Below, piece after piece: positions 16,291 through 23,758 of a stretch of DNA of 32,231 bases. Below the pieces are notes generated by a model. The model ran no database searches. It was not told the origin of the DNA and was given only the letters and a program-made list of their open reading frames with translations. The translations under genes were made by a program, and so were the position numbers. Numbering within the stretch: position 1 is the stretch's first letter; each line of letters opens with the position of its first letter. Location: NCBI RefSeq assembly GCF_000332355.1, contig NZ_KB235958.1:203611-235841 (forward strand), given 5' to 3'. The DNA is from Baaleninema simplex PCC 7105 (GTDB lineage Bacteria; Cyanobacteriota; Cyanobacteriia; Cyanobacteriales; Geitlerinemataceae).

Positions 16291-16617
16291 ATGAGCAGTC
16301 CTGTTACCATTACCGATTCCCAATTTGAAGCTGAAGTCGTTCAGTCTGAAACTCCTGTTTTAGCCTACTTTTGGGCGAATTGGTGCGGTCCGTGTCGGTT
16401 GGTGTCGCCGTCGATCGACTGGGCCGCTTCCGAGTACGCCGATCGCCTGAAAGTCGTGAAATTGGAAGTCGATGCCAACCCCGACACCGTCAAAGCGTAT
16501 AAAGTCGAAGGGGTTCCCGCTCTACGCTTTTTTAAAGACGGACAGCTCGTCGAGTCCCGAGAAGGGGCGATTACCAAACCCAAACTCGGCGAACTGATCG
16601 ACTCGGTTGTCCACTAA
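16291..16617 (+). CDS. Thioredoxin-family protein
   Basis: The 108-aa protein is a complete thioredoxin fold with the redox motif WCGPC at residues 31-35 (C32 and C35) and the cis-proline segment GVPALRFF. Thioredoxins reduce disulfides in target enzymes using electrons from ferredoxin- or NADPH-dependent reductases. I start at the ATG 16291 (MSSPVTITDSQFEAEV) rather than the TTG two codons upstream. The length is that of a stand-alone thioredoxin, and no signal peptide is seen, so it is cytoplasmic. The m-, x- or y-type subgroup is not decided here. A PLP aminotransferase begins 39 nt downstream, probably in the same transcript. Confidence 0.92.
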   Translation: MSSPVTITDSQFEAEVVQSETPVLAYFWANWCGPCRLVSPSIDWAASEYADRLKVVKLEVDANPDTVKAYKVEGVPALRFFKDGQLVESREGAITKPKLGELIDSVVH

Positions 16618-16656
16618 CCCCGTCGTCTCTTCGGTCTCCGGCCTCTCTATCCTCTC

Positions 16657-17853
16657 ATGGTTCACTTCGCCCAACGCCTCGATCCCCTCCGTACCAACGT
16701 TTTTGCGGATATGGACCGCGCCAAAACCAAAGCGCGATCGCACAAGCGAGATCTCATCGATTTGTCCTTGGGATCGTCAGATTTGCCCGCAGCGGACTTC
16801 GTTCTCGACGAAATCGCGCGATCGCTGCGCGATCCCAGTACCCATCAATACCTACTGTTTCACGGAACCCGAGACTTTCGCCAAGCCGCCGCCGCCTGGT
16901 ACGAACGCAAATACGGCATTCCGGTCGATCCGGAAACGGAAGTCCTACCGCTGATCGGCTCCCAGGAGGGAACGGCACATCTACCGCTGGCGGTTCTCGA
17001 TCCGGGGGACTATGCCTTGCTGCAAGACCCTGGCTACCCGTCTCATTCCGGTGGCGTCTATTTGGCCAGCGGGCGAATTTATCCGATGGCGTTGCGGGAG
17101 GAAAATCAGTTTCTGCCCGATTTTGCGGCGATTCCTGATGAGGTGTTATCTCGCGCGCGAATGATGGTTTTGAGCTATCCGCACAACCCGACGACGGCAG
17201 TGGCGTCGTTAGACTTTTTCAAACAAGCGGTACAGTTTTGTCAGCAACACGAGTTAGTCTTGGTTCACGATTTCCCGTATGCAGATTTAGTTTTCGAGGA
17301 AAACAGTCCGCCGTCGGTGCTGCAAGCCGACCCTGAAAAACAGGTGGCGATCGAGTTTTTTACGCTGTCCAAATCCTACAATATGGGTGGTTTTCGAGTC
17401 GGTTACGCGATCGGCAATCCCGAGTTAATTTTGGCGTTGCGACAACTCAAAGCCGCGATCGATTTCAACCAGTATCGAGGCATTTTCAACGGCGCGGTGG
17501 TAGCGCTCAACGGCGATGCGACAGCGGTAAAAGCCACGGTCGAAACCTTTCGCCAACGTCGCGATGCTTTTGTCGAGGCATTACATCGCATCGGTTGGAA
17601 CGTTCCCAAACCCCCAGCGACGATGTACGTTTGGGCTAAACTTCCCGAACCCTGGCAAAAGAACTCCATCGGATTTTGTGCCGAACTCGTTGAAGCGACT
17701 GGAGTTGCGGTGTCTCCTGGGGCGGGATTCGGTGAAGGCGGCGAAGGATACGTTCGCTTTGCGTTAGTCCACGATCCCGATGTTTTACAGCAGGCAGTCG
17801 ATCGCATTTCCGTATTTATACGGGAGAAAAATTCGAGCTTTCAGAAATTGTAA
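16657..17853 (+). CDS. Class I/II PLP aminotransferase (DapL/AspC-like)
   Basis: This fold-type I aminotransferase moves an amino group between an amino acid and a 2-oxo acid using pyridoxal phosphate. The 398-aa sequence has the family blocks LSLGSSDLPAADFVLDEI, YLLFHGTRDFRQAAAAWY, LIGSQEGTAHLPLAVLDPGD, SYPHNPTTAVAS, VHDFPYADLVFE and the PLP lysine in TLSKSYNMGGFRVGYAIG. The C-terminal YVRFALVHD carries the carboxylate-binding Arg. It is most like the proteins annotated as LL-diaminopimelate aminotransferase or aspartate aminotransferase in cyanobacteria. Exact substrate cannot be fixed from sequence; lysine/peptidoglycan precursor synthesis is plausible. It follows the thioredoxin gene at 39 nt. 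Confidence 0.88.
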   Translation: MVHFAQRLDPLRTNVFADMDRAKTKARSHKRDLIDLSLGSSDLPAADFVLDEIARSLRDPSTHQYLLFHGTRDFRQAAAAWYERKYGIPVDPETEVLPLIGSQEGTAHLPLAVLDPGDYALLQDPGYPSHSGGVYLASGRIYPMALREENQFLPDFAAIPDEVLSRARMMVLSYPHNPTTAVASLDFFKQAVQFCQQHELVLVHDFPYADLVFEENSPPSVLQADPEKQVAIEFFTLSKSYNMGGFRVGYAIGNPELILALRQLKAAIDFNQYRGIFNGAVVALNGDATAVKATVETFRQRRDAFVEALHRIGWNVPKPPATMYVWAKLPEPWQKNSIGFCAELVEATGVAVSPGAGFGEGGEGYVRFALVHDPDVLQQAVDRISVFIREKNSSFQKL

Positions 17854-17918
17854 TCGATCGCGTATCGGGATTTACGGAGTTGTTAAAAATCTAAACTGTA
17901 TCGACCCAAAATTTACGG

Positions 17919-17946
17919 AAGGTGCGATCGCGATCGCACCTTTTCT
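17919..17946 (+). terminator. Terminator formed by a HIP1-containing perfect palindrome
   Basis: A 24-bp perfect palindrome (17919-17942) with arms AAGGTGCGATCG and CGATCGCACCTT ends in a T run (TTTTCTTATT). The centre contains overlapping GCGATCGC motifs. It lies 66 nt after the aminotransferase stop. Confidence 0.7.
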
Positions 17947-18193
17947 TATTGCAATCTTTATAGAAAATACTTGAAACTCTATCGGAACTTTACGTTTTCG
18001 AGGCAATCCTTTCATATAATTAGAACTAGGTTGAAGTCGGGCAGTGCATCCAAAGACTTGGGAGACACGAGAGCGAACCAACAGTCAAACGCTCTGACTG
18101 AATCTCGAACGAGTCGCTCCCTCAACCTCCTACCACCATAAAGCTATCTAAAGTTCTCGCGTTCTGCACAAACCTGTTTGGGGATTCGTAACC
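17947..18193 (+). promoter_or_regulatory. Upstream region of the PEP-CTERM gene with candidate -10
   Basis: TATAAT occurs at 18015-18020, which would give a leader of about 165 nt. No strong -35 is visible at 16-18 nt. The remainder of the leader has no gene. The call is tentative. Confidence 0.35.
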
Positions 18194-19030
18194 ATGTCTG
18201 TATCGGTCAATAAAGTTTTAATCAGTGCGTCGGCGATAGGCTCGATCGCCTTTGTCGCCGCTCCCGCCTTCGCCGGAAGCATCACAGGGGCAAGCGTTTC
18301 TGGCACGAACCTACTGTACGAAGCACAAGGAAGTTCCACCGTTCTCAACAACTCCGCCAGCCTTTCGGACGTGCTGCAAGGTAACTTCAGCAACCCCGGC
18401 GGCAACATCGAACTGTCGGGGACGACCTCGAGTTCAGACGCTGCCGATCTCGATAACGCAACCGTTCTCCAAGGTACCATCGACGGTGAAAACATCTTCA
18501 TCAGCAGCATGACCCGTGAGGACTGGTACGAGAAGGGGGATGACGGTGTGCGGTTCCTCGATAAATGGTTCTCCGAAGCCTGGAACGACGCCTCGACCGG
18601 TTTTCAAAACTGGGTGACGAGCAGTTACGGTATTGCCGATTTCAACACGGCTTCGATGCTCTTCGATATGTTCGGCGGATACGGACGCTTTAGCGATCCC
18701 AACGTCAGCTACGTCAATACCGACGGCAACGGCGATCTCTTCGTGGGCTTAGCCGGACACCTCGCTCACAGCAGCGGTATCAAAATGAGCGAAGTCGTTA
18801 AAGTCAAGTATCAAGGACAAACCCAGTTCCTCTACGCCATGGGTGAAGCCTTTGAATCCGGCTTAACGAGTGCTGACGACGGCACGTCTCACACGGGGTT
18901 GTACAACCTCCGCTTCAACGATAACGCCAACGTCCCGCCTGCGGCAGACGTTCCCGAACCCTCTACGATGCTCGGATTGTTGGCAGTGGGAAGCCTGTTC
19001 GGTTTGGCAAAACGCAAAGCCACAGCGTAA
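18194..19030 (+). CDS. PEP-CTERM sorting-domain protein (NF038130-like)
   Basis: The 278-aa exported protein has an N-terminal signal peptide (MSVSVNKVLISASAIGSIAF, cleavage probably after APAFA) and a C-terminal PEP-CTERM tail: VPEPSTMLGLLAVGSLFGLA then KRKATA. PEP-CTERM tails are recognised by exosortases and associated with export and exopolysaccharide-linked surface proteins. The mature region is Ser/Thr/Asn/Gly-rich, with one helical block (GVRFLDKWFSEAWNDASTGF) and FGGYGRFSDPNVSYVNTDG. It resembles the cyanobacterial family NF038130 as I recall it. No exosortase is in this window. It stands alone, closed by a strong terminator. Confidence 0.88.
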   Translation: MSVSVNKVLISASAIGSIAFVAAPAFAGSITGASVSGTNLLYEAQGSSTVLNNSASLSDVLQGNFSNPGGNIELSGTTSSSDAADLDNATVLQGTIDGENIFISSMTREDWYEKGDDGVRFLDKWFSEAWNDASTGFQNWVTSSYGIADFNTASMLFDMFGGYGRFSDPNVSYVNTDGNGDLFVGLAGHLAHSSGIKMSEVVKVKYQGQTQFLYAMGEAFESGLTSADDGTSHTGLYNLRFNDNANVPPAADVPEPSTMLGLLAVGSLFGLAKRKATA

Positions 19031-19121
19031 GTCAGTCCGAACGAACTGTGACGATCGCGTCAAAACTAAGGTTTGAGAGTTTCGGGTGCTAAGTTGGTCA
19101 ACCGAGACAACGAACGGATAC

Positions 19122-19151
19122 AAGGGAGCTTTTTCAGCTCCCTTTTTTTTT
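19122..19151 (+). terminator. Strong terminator between the PEP-CTERM gene and hisG
   Basis: AAGGGAGCT (19122-19130) pairs with AGCTCCCTT (19136-19144) over a 5-nt loop and is followed by a run of T to 19151. It is placed between convergent genes; hisG ends at 19170, so this hairpin could also help terminate the minus-strand transcript. Confidence 0.9.
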
Positions 19152-19169
19152 GGGGATGGATGCCAGTGG

Positions 19170-19823
19170 CTACTGCTGCAATACTGGGGTTTTCACCGTC
19201 CCTCGCAGTCCCTCGACGACATCGTGCAGTCCGTCAGCGTCGAGGCGGTAACTGAGAGGATGCGCCACCAGTCGAGCCGTACTTTCAAACAATACGGCAA
19301 TTTCAATCAAGCCGTTTTCTTTCAACGTGCGTCCGGTGGACACCAAATCCACGATCGCCTCGGACATTCCCGTAATCGGACCGAGTTCGACGGAGCCGTA
19401 AAGCGGTACGATTTCTACAGGCAAGTCCAACTCGCGGAAATACTCCCGCGCACAGCGGACGAATTTCGAGGCCACGCGGCCGTGAGCTGGAAGTTCGATG
19501 GGTTGTCGGTAGGAACTCGACGCTTTAACCGCTACGGACAAGCGACATCCTCCAAACCCTAAATCGGCTAAGTGGGCGACTTTCGGCTGTTTTTCCCGTA
19601 GCACGTCGTAGCCGACGATACCCAGTTGAGCCTGTCCGTATTCGACGTAAACCGGAACGTCTTGCGCGCGAACGAGTAAGCCTTTGGCCGAACCGCTGGC
19701 GTCGAGGATTTGCAGTTGGCGGTTCGAGGAATCGAGGAACGCACTGAAATCGAAACCGATCGATTTCAGGCGATCGATACTGTCTTTGAGTAGGGAACCT
19801 TTCGGCAGGGCGATAGTAAGCAT
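19170..19823 (-). CDS. hisG: ATP phosphoribosyltransferase, short form
   Basis: HisG catalyses the first committed step of histidine synthesis, joining ATP and PRPP to phosphoribosyl-ATP. The start at 19823 gives [20 protein letters not shown], the standard N-terminus, and 217 aa. That is the short form (HisGs), which needs the regulatory partner HisZ because it lacks the C-terminal ACT-like domain; hisZ is not in the window. Diagnostic blocks are [31 protein letters not shown] and the PRPP-binding segment [18 protein letters not shown]. The open frame extends ten codons upstream without family similarity. It lies downstream of comEC on the same strand with a 138-nt gap. Confidence 0.95.
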   Translation of the reverse strand: MLTIALPKGSLLKDSIDRLKSIGFDFSAFLDSSNRQLQILDASGSAKGLLVRAQDVPVYVEYGQAQLGIVGYDVLREKQPKVAHLADLGFGGCRLSVAVKASSSYRQPIELPAHGRVASKFVRCAREYFRELDLPVEIVPLYGSVELGPITGMSEAIVDLVSTGRTLKENGLIEIAVLFESTARLVAHPLSYRLDADGLHDVVEGLRGTVKTPVLQQ

Positions 19824-19961
19824 AAAGAAACTGACGGAACGAACGGCTCGCAATCCACAAACGCGATCGCAGTTGCCAACGGGATTATCTCACTTCGTCA
19901 GGACAGAGTGAAACGCGATGCGGAGAAATCACAGTCAGATGCGGGTCAGACGAAAACGAGA

Positions 19962-22154
19962 TTACAACACCTCGATCGCGCTTTCCAATACCGTCTCGAA
20001 TCCTCCCTCTGGCGTCCACCGAACTGCACCGTCGAGATCGAGCCGAAACACCGAAATTCCCATATTCTCGATTTTCGCTTGCGCCGCGTCGTCGATCTCC
20101 GACGCCAAAACTGCGATCGCCGGATTCAACATATCCAACATTCGCAGATCGAGCGATCGCCCCCAAAACCCCATCGCCGACACCGCCGACAATTCCCCCG
20201 ACGCCAACATCCTCGCCTGTTCTTCTCGCGTCGCATCTCCCAAAATCGCCCAGGTTTCGCCGCCCACTGACAACTGCAACACTTCTGGCTGAGACGAGAG
20301 AGACTGCACCGCCATGTCTTCGACCCGAATTTCCTCAAATTCCTCCACGTCCGCCTCGACTGACAGCGAGTCTTCCACCCCGTACACTTGACGGGTCGGT
20401 AACATCTGTGACAGCAACTCCCAGCCTTCCCCATCTGCGATCGCCACCACCGTCTCGAGGCGGTTCACGCCTTCACTTTGCAAAAACGGTAACACCGCAT
20501 ATCGCGTGTTTTCCACGTCTCCCCCGTGAACCAGCGTCGTTTTCCATCCCTGCTGCACCACGATCGCAGGCTGTTCTCGCGTCGCCAACACCGTAACCCG
20601 CAGCAAATTCGTCTTTTCCCCCACCGCCGGAACGATCGCGATCGCCACCGCCGCCAGGAACGAGCCGACAAACCCTAGGAATTTAGGAAACTTAGGGTTT
20701 TCCCATTGCCAAATCAACCCAACGATACCGAGGATTCCATAGAGAATCGCCACTTGCCAAATCGCAATTTTATCGATGGCGATCGCCGTTTTTGGAAGCA
20801 TCGCGAAGAAATCGACGATCGCTAAAATTCCCCGAATCGGATACGTCAATCCCCAAGCGATGACACTTCCCGCAGGCGGAAACACCAACGCCGCCAACGC
20901 ACTCGCAAATCCCCCCAACGTCACCACCGACAACAGCGGCGTCGTCACCACGTTCGCCACGACGCTATAGACGGGCATTTGTCCGAACGCGAAAAGTTGA
21001 ATCGGAAGCGTCCAAATCATGGCAGCCACGGGAACCGCCAATAACGGTGCGATCGCCGGAGGAAGCCAATCCAACCACTTCACCAGCGGCGGAACCGTCA
21101 CCACCAACCCCAACGTCGCCAAAAAACTCAACTGAAAACCCAAATCCCGAATCCACAGCGGGTTCACCACCAACAGCAACGTCGCCGCCACCCACAACGC
21201 TCCTACCGGATTGACGCGGCGTCGCGTCGCCAGTCCCAACAACCCCGCAAATCCCATCAACGCCGCCCGCAACACTGACGCCTGAAACCCCACTAAACCC
21301 ACATAAATCGATAACGTGAAGCTCCCGAGGACAACCTTCGCGCGATCGCCCAAATTGCGCCCCAATCCCAATACCGCCCCCAAAATCAGCGACACGTGAA
21401 ATCCCGACGCCGCCAACGCGTGGGCTAACCCCACCCTCGCAAAGCGATCGCGTACCTCGTAAGGTAAATCCACCGCTCGCCGCCCCAGCACCATCGCACT
21501 CAGCAGCGTTCCCTCGGGAACCCCCAACCGTTCGACTTGCGTGCGGACGATGCGATCGCGCAACTGCCACCATCCCCATCCAAATGGCTCTTTAGCGGTG
21601 TCCCAGGCGATCGATTCTCCCTTCAAACCCGCAAAAATGCCGTTTCTAGCCAAATAGGTACGGAAGTCGAAACTGCCCGGATTTTGAGGCGGTTTGGGTT
21701 CGTATAAATACCCCGTTACCGAAACCTCGTGTCCCGGCTTCAGCCCCGTTCCCTGCAAAATCGGAACCGTCACGTAGAGCTTTCCCGAGACCGATTTCGA
21801 GGCGTCATCCAAAAAAATCGCCCGCGTCTCGAACACGAAGCGAGCGTCTTGCTTTCGATTGAGCGTCGGAACTTCGACGACCGTACCGCTAACCGTCACC
21901 TCGTTTCCGGCGTACCGACTGACATCCGTAGCAGTCGGGTGAGGCATCCGAAACTGAAAATACAGTGTCGCGGCAAATCCCACCAACCCCACCGAAATCC
22001 AAACTTCTGCCCGAGGTCCCGTTCGCCAAATCCAAGGGATCGCCGCCGCCAACAGACAACCACTGGCCAGCCAAACGTAGGGCATTCCCCGTACTTCCGC
22101 CAACAAGACCCCAAGAATATATGCCAGTAGTAGAACGTACCCCGAATTTCGCAA
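19962..22154 (-). CDS. comEC: ComEC/Rec2-family DNA-uptake channel
   Basis: ComEC forms the inner-membrane channel that brings single-stranded DNA into the cytoplasm during natural transformation. The 730-aa protein has two to three N-terminal helices, a DUF4131/OB-fold-like region (about 70-190, with NEVTVSGTVVEV and PGHEVSVTGYLYEP), the Competence domain (about 210-480, with LAHALAASGFHVSLILGAVL and RAALMGFAGLLGLATRR), further helices, and a C-terminal soluble domain (about 505-730). That domain corresponds to the metallo-beta-lactamase-like domain, but the HxHxDH zinc motif is absent; the equivalent place reads VVAIADGEGWELL. The start is a TTG (22152-22154) without a clear ribosome binding site, so the N-terminus is uncertain. 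A MITE-like insertion sits 69 nt upstream. Confidence 0.9.
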   Translation of the reverse strand: MRNSGYVLLLAYILGVLLAEVRGMPYVWLASGCLLAAAIPWIWRTGPRAEVWISVGLVGFAATLYFQFRMPHPTATDVSRYAGNEVTVSGTVVEVPTLNRKQDARFVFETRAIFLDDASKSVSGKLYVTVPILQGTGLKPGHEVSVTGYLYEPKPPQNPGSFDFRTYLARNGIFAGLKGESIAWDTAKEPFGWGWWQLRDRIVRTQVERLGVPEGTLLSAMVLGRRAVDLPYEVRDRFARVGLAHALAASGFHVSLILGAVLGLGRNLGDRAKVVLGSFTLSIYVGLVGFQASVLRAALMGFAGLLGLATRRRVNPVGALWVAATLLLVVNPLWIRDLGFQLSFLATLGLVVTVPPLVKWLDWLPPAIAPLLAVPVAAMIWTLPIQLFAFGQMPVYSVVANVVTTPLLSVVTLGGFASALAALVFPPAGSVIAWGLTYPIRGILAIVDFFAMLPKTAIAIDKIAIWQVAILYGILGIVGLIWQWENPKFPKFLGFVGSFLAAVAIAIVPAVGEKTNLLRVTVLATREQPAIVVQQGWKTTLVHGGDVENTRYAVLPFLQSEGVNRLETVVAIADGEGWELLSQMLPTRQVYGVEDSLSVEADVEEFEEIRVEDMAVQSLSSQPEVLQLSVGGETWAILGDATREEQARMLASGELSAVSAMGFWGRSLDLRMLDMLNPAIAVLASEIDDAAQAKIENMGISVFRLDLDGAVRWTPEGGFETVLESAIEVL

Positions 22155-22223
22155 TTTCGACGATTAAAAAATTTCAACGTACACGGCCAACATACAAGGG
22201 TTCATTTTGCCACTTCCCATTCT

Positions 22224-22345
22224 GGGTGCATCTCAATTCTGCGATAAGTATAAATACTTAAAAGAGTAAATCCCCTTCTAGCAGTCCTTGAGGAAGATAT
22301 TGACAAATTGCCGAACTTGTGTATTTGCGAAAGTGAGATGCACCC
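22224..22345. mobile_element. MITE-like element, copy 2 (122 bp)
   Basis: The ends GGGTGCATCTCA (22224-22235) and TGAGATGCACCC (22334-22345) are identical to copy 1 at 4528-4614. A perfect 8-bp direct repeat CCCATTCT flanks the element (22216-22223 and 22346-22353). The interior is different in length and sequence from copy 1, apart from partial continuation of the end similarity (TTTTGCAAA-like next to the 12-mer). It has no coding capacity. It inserted between the comEC start and the psbY terminator. Confidence 0.87.
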
Positions 22346-22362
22346 CCCATTCTCCAATATAA

Positions 22363-22408
22363 AACCGACTGTCTTCACACCTAGTACATCGGTGGAACAC
22401 AGTCGGTT
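22363..22408 (-). terminator. Terminator downstream of psbY
   Basis: AACCGACTGT (22363-22372) and ACAGTCGGTT (22399-22408) form a perfect 10-bp stem, extended by further pairs (TTC/GAA, CACC/GGTG). On the minus strand the stem is followed by TTATATTGG. It ends 25 nt past the psbY stop. Confidence 0.85.
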
Positions 22409-22432
22409 CGATCGCGCCGCGAACAGACGACT

Positions 22433-22558
22433 CTAGCTTTCGCGGTTCAGGTAAGTTTGGATTTGTCCCACGGCGGCAGCACCGATGTTGAACACTGCCC
22501 AACCCAGAGCGATCGCGATCGGGCCCAGTACGACTAACAAACGCCAATCGAAGTCCAT
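22433..22558 (-). CDS. psbY: Photosystem II protein Y
   Basis: A 41-aa single-helix protein reads [20 protein letters not shown] then [21 protein letters not shown]. The blocks DWRxLVVxxP and WAxFNIGAAAxxQxQ are those of PsbY, a small peripheral subunit of photosystem II near cytochrome b559 in the thylakoid membrane. The start is well supported by GGAG about 8 nt upstream (AATAGGAGACCGTCTT before the ATG), a TATAAT -10 further upstream and a strong terminator downstream. It is a monocistronic gene. Confidence 0.95.
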   Translation of the reverse strand: MDFDWRLLVVLGPIAIALGWAVFNIGAAAVGQIQTYLNRES

Positions 22559-22608
22559 AAGACGGTCTCCTATTTTAAAAAAATCTTAAAGGTTCTCATC
22601 AAAAACTC

Positions 22609-22637
22609 ATTATATCTCTCCACGCCCCGATTCCGAA
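22609..22637 (-). promoter_or_regulatory. psbY promoter
   Basis: On the minus strand a perfect TATAAT (22609-22614) lies 50 nt before the psbY start codon, with TTCGGA (22632-22637) as a weak -35 at 17-nt spacing. The decayed IS605-like right end abuts it on the upstream side. Confidence 0.6.
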
Positions 22638-22640
22638 TTG

Positions 22641-22990
22641 GCTTGACGCTCTCCCCCCAACCCTAGCGGGTATGGTCGGAGATTCCTGTTTCACTGGCTC
22701 ATGCCTAGATAAACGAGCCAGCCCGAATACCCCCGGTCAGAACGCCTTCACAGGCTGTTTGTTTAACGTCCACGATGCGCCCCACCGCAGACATAAGCGA
22801 GAATCAAATTCTCTTGGTCACACCAACTGGCGATTTTGTGGTTTACCTCCACCACGGGTTTTTCGGGTGTTGCGAACCATACCCTTAGGATCTTAAAGAC
22901 CGTTTCCGGTAAGGCAATTTTACCAGTTTGTTCGTTTCGGCGCTATCCCCTTCTCTCGCTATCGCATTGTTCGGGGGATGCACCGAAACT
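22641..22990 (-). mobile_element. Decayed IS200/IS605-type right end without tnpB
   Basis: On the minus strand the stretch AAACAGGAATCTCCGACC is followed by an imperfect hairpin and GGGGGGAGAGCGTCAAG (22641-22690). This resembles the right end (CAGGAATCCCC, hairpin, GGGGAGGATGTCAA) that follows tnpB genes in cyanobacterial IS200/IS605 elements as I recall it. A second perfect hairpin CTGGCTC/GAGCCAG (22694-22700 and 22715-22721) precedes it, like the structured guide-RNA scaffold region of such elements. No tnpB reading frame survives; only short broken peptides such as MVRNTRKTRGGGKPQNRQLV are seen. The left boundary is uncertain. The spacer contains nothing else I can recognise. Confidence 0.4.
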
Positions 22991-23016
22991 CACCGCCGCT
23001 TCACCACCAACCAAGC

Positions 23017-23571
23017 CTATTGGCTATGGTTGGAGCACTGCGACGAATCTTGGTAGAAGCCCAAATCCGATCCCGTTCCGGCGTGAACCCGCGCCAGACG
23101 TTCGTACTTGCGGGCGTGTTCGATCGAATCTTCGACTCGTTCTTCCGAAACCGGACGCACCACTTTTCCCGGAACGCCCAAAACGAGCGATCGCGGTGGA
23201 ACGTCCTTCGTCACCACCGCCCCCGCACCGATGATACTGCCAGCCCCCACCCGCACGCCGTTGAGAACCGTTGCCTGAATGCCGATCAGAGATCCCCGTT
23301 CGATATGGGCGCTATGAATCACCGCCCCATGACCGATCGTCACGTACTCCTCGATAACCAACGGCTCGCCAGGATCGCCGTGTAACACCGCCCCGTCTTG
23401 CACGTTGCAATACGCCCCGAGATCGATCTCCACTACGTCAGCGCGAACGACGGCGTTGTACCAAATACTGACCCCTTCGGCAATGCGCACCTTTCCTACT
23501 ACCGTCGCGTTGGGGGCGACAAACGAGGCGGGAGAGAGATCGACGGGTTTCCAATAAGTCGGGGTTGTCAT
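23017..23571 (-). CDS. Gamma-carbonic-anhydrase-like hexapeptide-repeat protein
   Basis: The protein is a left-handed beta-helix of the YrdA/PaaY/gamma-carbonic anhydrase group. I start at the ATG 23571 (MTTPTYWKPVDLSPASFVAP), where relatives begin; a GTG nine codons upstream is possible. Hexapeptide turns run through APNATVVGKVRIAEGVSIW and GVRVGAGSIIGAGAVV. The three metal-binding histidines of the family are in AVLHGDPG and TIGHGAVIHS. The C-terminal helix EHARKYERLARVHAGTG is typical. Members bind zinc or iron in trimers; carbonic anhydrase activity varies, and it lacks the CcmM RbcS-like repeats. Of 184 aa, the last 20 (DLGFYQDSSQCSNHSQ) are unusual and may read into decayed IS sequence. 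Confidence 0.9.
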   Translation of the reverse strand: MTTPTYWKPVDLSPASFVAPNATVVGKVRIAEGVSIWYNAVVRADVVEIDLGAYCNVQDGAVLHGDPGEPLVIEEYVTIGHGAVIHSAHIERGSLIGIQATVLNGVRVGAGSIIGAGAVVTKDVPPRSLVLGVPGKVVRPVSEERVEDSIEHARKYERLARVHAGTGSDLGFYQDSSQCSNHSQ

Positions 23572-23631
23572 ATCCTTAGAAAAATTCGGCAGTTTCACAG
23601 CGTATTCTCGAAGTCAAACCAGCGAATCGAG

Positions 23632-23752
23632 GTGAAGACAGGGAGAGGGGGAGAGAGGGAGAAACTATTAACTGTTCCCAGATCCGCTGTTCCCTATCTT
23701 CACTGGTGACTGGTGACTGGTGACTGGTGACTGGTGACTGGTGACTGGTGAG
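23632..23752. repeat. Composite repeat cassette (plus orientation)
   Basis: GAAGACAGGGAGAGGGGGAG (23634 onward) is followed by the core GAAACTATTAACTGTTCCC (23661-23679), CTGTTCCC, TCTTCACTGG and at least six 7-bp TGGTGAC units (23702-23751). The array stops 7 nt before the DUF3370 stop codon. The same core, exactly, occurs in the opposite orientation at 25426-25444. Confidence 0.9.
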
Positions 23753-23758
23753 TCCCCA

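Noticed and set aside
22672-23385. Plus-strand frames over the IS605-like scar and the carbonic-anhydrase-like gene
   Set aside because: They are antisense to better-supported features and show no domain.
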